Assembly (NCBI GenBank): GCA_905160935.1
Contig: CAJHZI010000743.1
Coordinates: forward strand, 586,001 to 650,000
Length of the DNA: 64,000 bases
Reading direction: 5' to 3'
DNA from: Enchytraeus crypticus
Lineage: Eukaryota > Annelida > Clitellata > Enchytraeida > Enchytraeidae
The notes below the pieces were generated by a model. The model saw nothing but the letters and a program-made list of their open reading frames with translations, did no database searches and was not told the origin of the DNA. A program made the translations under genes and the position numbers. Positions 60,688-64,000 of the stretch are shown piece after piece (within the stretch, counting starts at the first letter, position 1; each line of letters starts with the position of its first letter).

Positions 60688-62038
60688 GTGATTTTTTATG
60701 CCACACCAAACCCAATAAACGGTTACAATGCAGTAATTAATTAATTTGTAAAATTACTTTCTTAAGTTTCTTTTCTTAAGTTCTTTATTTATTATTGCAT
60801 TGCTTCATTTCTTTCTTTACTTTGTGCAAATGTAACTTAAATTCATAATATTTTGTAAATTCCTTCTACTAGAACTTTATTACACTGATCATCTTATCAA
60901 CATTAAACTATTTCATATTAGCATACATATTCCCTTGTAAATATGCAAAACTTTATCTTAGAAATCTAGAATAACCTGCCTTATGTAGCGAAATTTGAGC
61001 ACCTTTCTCAGTATTTTGTCTAGTCAACGTGTAGGAAAGTGTATTTTCCTTAATTTTTTAATCAAATCATCAAATTTCCCCATTCTCTATAGAGATGACA
61101 GAAAATGGCCGTATTTTGATATTTGTGGATATTAAACTCTGTTAAATATTGCACGTTGATGACACAGATGTTATCAATAGTTCAGTACTTCGTATCAAAG
61201 TTATTGTTACTTGATGATAGAATGACAGTAAATACAGCTCTCATCTATAATTATCCAGCCTATTGAAGTACATCCGTCTTTGATGATCGTGTTTTTGTAC
61301 CAGCTGGCTCGTGATCTGAAATCAATTAACTTCAATATTTTTCCGTTAAATTCTTGCGTTGGGGCATTTTACATTTGCGTTTATTGACGAAAGCTGTATG
61401 CATGACTTCAAAATCTTTGCATGTCTTGCCAGCTAATCTCGAGGAATTTTGCGATGAACTAATGCATATCATTCATTATTCACTCTGGTGTGCTAAGCTA
61501 TTTGCTTAATGATTTATCAAGTAACTCGTTTACTTTAACATATAATGGAACAGTTCGTTATAAATAGACCTATCAATATTTACATTGTATATCTATGGGC
61601 CAAAATGTGTAAATTTCACAAGGGTGAGTTAGTTACAATGTCCTTTTCTTTTTCTCTTGTTAAAAGCAATTTCGAATTCGACCCACGTTTCATGCGTCAT
61701 TGTGGATGATCAAGAACTGCTTTTGAATAATATTCAATTGTACACTCAGGAATCCTATTGAAATATCCTGGTAGTTGGCTCTCATGAGTGCTCGGATTAA
61801 TGACTATTGCAATGATATAGATGTAACTGTATGAGAGTCTTGAGGAATCTGAGAGAATTTTATAACGATTCCTGAATAATTAAACGAGATCAGTCAACTA
61901 ATCATGCAGCTTAACTACTTATACCAACTAATTTTGCCAGTTCATAAATAAAGTCAATGAAAATCAAGAGTTTTTAAAAAGAAATTTTATCATACAGTCA
62001 TTGACATTCAATCCAGTTATCCTTTTATACACCTGCTC

Positions 62039-62047
62039 TTCTCTCTC

Positions 62048-62097
<50 letters not shown>

Positions 62098-62345
62098 ATA
62101 GTGCATTGCCTACTAGCAGGTCAATGACATATAGCGCCTCCACTCTTCTCTGCAATCCGACTTTCTCTTCATATTCACGTATGAGTGGATCTTTAAAATC
62201 ATCTAAAATTCCCAATATCGGCCTGCCTCTGCCCTATTTCCTTCCATTTCACCTTTTATGATCTCTTTTTGTAAATTTTCTACCCTTACAATGTTCCTAT
62301 CCAACTTTTCTTCATATTTCTTAATGTAATTAATCCCTTCTCTTA
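62039..62345 (-). mobile_element. RTE-type LINE 3' end with expanded GA tail
   Basis: From about 62096 it matches the RTE 3' end (GTGCATTGCCTACTAGCAGG and the GGCCTGCCTCTGCC block on the plus strand), diverged. The adjoining CT run at 62039-62095 occupies the position of the element's short CT/GA tail and is much longer here. Confidence 0.78.
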
Positions 62346-63103
62346 TCTCTCTCATAATCTGAGGACTTTATATTATTTACTGTGCGTGAAAGCGTTTCTC
62401 TTCACAGCAGATTTAGCAGAAAAGTCTCGTGCATGTCAATGCAAGGTTAGACCCAACAGAGATGTAGCTTCTGAACACAGAGAGTGAGGACCTGTGGGAA
62501 TCACAGAGATTGTTGGAAACGGATCTCTATTTTGTAAGCGTAACTGAATGTAGCTACTAATTCCCGAGGTAGAACAGCAACAAAATGTGTACATTCTGAA
62601 AAGTTTGTTGCTGTTGCTAAGGCTATATTTTAATATGTTGATTCAGTTCACAATTGGGGTGCTTTTTCATCCTAGCTCAGGGATTATGTTATTGCCACGT
62701 TGTTGCAGCTGATACGAATACTGTTGTTGAGGTAATTATAGTCAAAAATCTATAATTATGGTATTATCATCTGTAATACTAATGTTAGTCGTAAAAATAA
62801 ACAATTTTTTTATTGGTCCTTAAGTAAAATAGAATATTGTATATAACTACAACTGTTCACATAAAACAAAATTCATTTCATGTCAAACTTTGTCTTAATG
62901 AATCTCCATCTTTAATTAAAGATTAAGTGCCTCGAATCTCTGTAGTTTTATCTATCCATTTTTCGGAAATTTGCACAAATTAGACGCTCTACACATCAGC
63001 ATCTTTTTCAATTTTTTAAAGTAGTTAACGTATCTGGTACTCATTTGGTCTTACTGTTGTTCAGCCAAGGGTACACTGAGGTTTCGTAAAATTATATTCG
63101 TTA

Positions 63104-63170
63104 TGATGTCATCAACTATTTGTGATGTCATCAACTGTGTGTGATGTCATCAAATATATATGATGTCATC
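63104..63170. repeat. four TGATGTCATC sites at exact 19-bp spacing
   Basis: The motif starts at 63104, 63123, 63142 and 63161. The intervening bases differ between units. The motif resembles bZIP (ATF/CREB or C/EBP-type) half-site pairs; binding is inference only. Confidence 0.6.
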
Positions 63171-63361
63171 GACTAGCTGATCGATGGAGTGCTGAGAGAA
63201 TAAAAACTGGATTAAGAATATGTATCTTAGCTATTCCAACTGATGGAAAGTAGGAGATTCATGGTGCTTAAAATTATTTTGCTATATATGTCAATAGTTA
63301 ACATTTAATTTACCATCAAGCGAATACTACCGTTCGATAATTTTCTCCAGTAGATTATCAG

Positions 63362-63453
63362 CGGTATGGATAACACTGATGAAGCTTCTATGCAGGCGGC
63401 AGAAATATATTCTACCCTGAAGGGCATAGGTCAGACTTCATTAATCTGGAAGG
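63362..63453 (+). other. candidate exon of an unknown gene
   Basis: After an acceptor-like GATTATCAG the plus strand has an open segment with ATG at 63366 encoding MDNTDEASMQAAEIYSTLKG then IGQTSLIWK, before a donor-like GGGTAACT. It looks protein-like but matches no family I recognise. Its phase does not join the candidate exon at 60610 directly. Confidence 0.28.
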
Positions 63454-64000
63454 GTAACTCCATAGCCTCTTTAAGAACATTTTACTGGGATGGAGGAGAG
63501 ATTGTGGTTATTTACGTGTCAACATTATTTCGAATCCTTTCTAACCGTATAGTTTAAGATATTTAGAAGTTTTCAGCTCTACAGCTGGTTATCGTTTTCA
63601 ACTAACATCAAATTCAACGCGTTTGCTAATGAATATTGTCAGTTACAGTCTGTCTCTTAGGATGATAGCCGAACCTTTGGTGCACTGTGATCGGAATCAT
63701 AGATAAACTCAGACATTGTATTCAGTAAGAATTAGTAATTTTCTTAAACCGTTGAGTTTCACTTAAACATAGAGTTTACTATTATCAGTTTATTGTAATA
63801 CATAAAAAGATTTGTAAGCATATTTAGGAAAAATGTTGATTGAACTGAAGTAAAAGGTTTAATCTACATGTACTTGTAATTTTAACATCGAAGTTGTCTG
63901 TTTCCACAGTGTGAACTTAGGCCTACTAACGTTACGGTCAGTTTTCAATTTAGGCAGCCTATGGTTTAGTGCAAAGCAGTAATAAGAAAACCATTAGCAA

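Larger units (their letters stand above)
54554..64000. other. region downstream of the GPCR
   Basis: No host gene is firmly recognised. It contains tandem repeats, a perfect hairpin, one SINE-1, one family C copy, two LINE fragments, an RTE tail and two candidate exons. I see nothing specific in 56380-57880 and 60760-62030. Confidence 0.55.

Overview
This is a window of an AT-rich nuclear genome from an animal, most likely a marine invertebrate. The evidence is multi-exon genes with GT-AG introns, an intronless tRNA gene, several LINE clades, tRNA-derived SINEs, Tc1/mariner and hAT-type DNA transposons, and many minisatellites. A peptide-type class A GPCR and a ciliary doublet protein show it is a metazoan. 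The phylum cannot be resolved from the sequence alone.

Four protein genes can be assembled exon by exon with matching splice phases. (1) A 3-hydroxyacyl-CoA dehydratase (HACD1/2-like, minus strand, five exons between 93 and 4495) has its 3' end off the left edge. (2) A CAMLG/GET2-like tail-anchored-protein insertion receptor (plus strand, five exons, 4932-9947) lies head to head with it, with 436 bp between the two start codons. (3) A CFAP144/FAM183-like ciliary microtubule-associated protein (plus strand, four exons, 15897-22048) has a Tc1/mariner transposon in its last intron, and a LINE has inserted inside that transposon. (4) A class A peptide-receptor-like GPCR (plus strand, five exons, 29436-54457) is spread over 25 kb and begins with a tandemly repeated, sequon-rich extracellular domain. 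There is also a tRNA-Phe(GAA) gene at 27107-27179 and a 5S rRNA-like fragment near 43631.

The rest is mostly repeats. One near-complete but broken RTE-type LINE (45562-48722) lies in the big GPCR intron, and pieces of the same family occur at about 5.7, 9.0, 12.7, 40.7 and 62.1 kb. L2-like and CR1-like LINE fragments lie at 19.4-20.8, 57.9-58.2 and 58.8-60.4 kb. Three short-repeat families were recognised by comparing copies within the window: SINE-1 (11 copies, tRNA-derived, with a 3' tail matching an L2-like LINE tail), SINE-2 (4 copies, tRNA-derived), and family C (6 copies with CAT/ATG-type simple tails). At 39.3-42.8 kb one hAT-like element contains two others, and one of those contains a LINE piece and a SINE.

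The four host genes do unrelated jobs: ER fatty-acid elongation, ER membrane-protein insertion, cilium structure and peptide signalling. They are not an operon. The only clear arrangement is the shared HACD/CAMLG promoter region. The most distinctive content is the transposon nesting, the SINE-LINE tail sharing and the repeat-built N-terminus of the GPCR.
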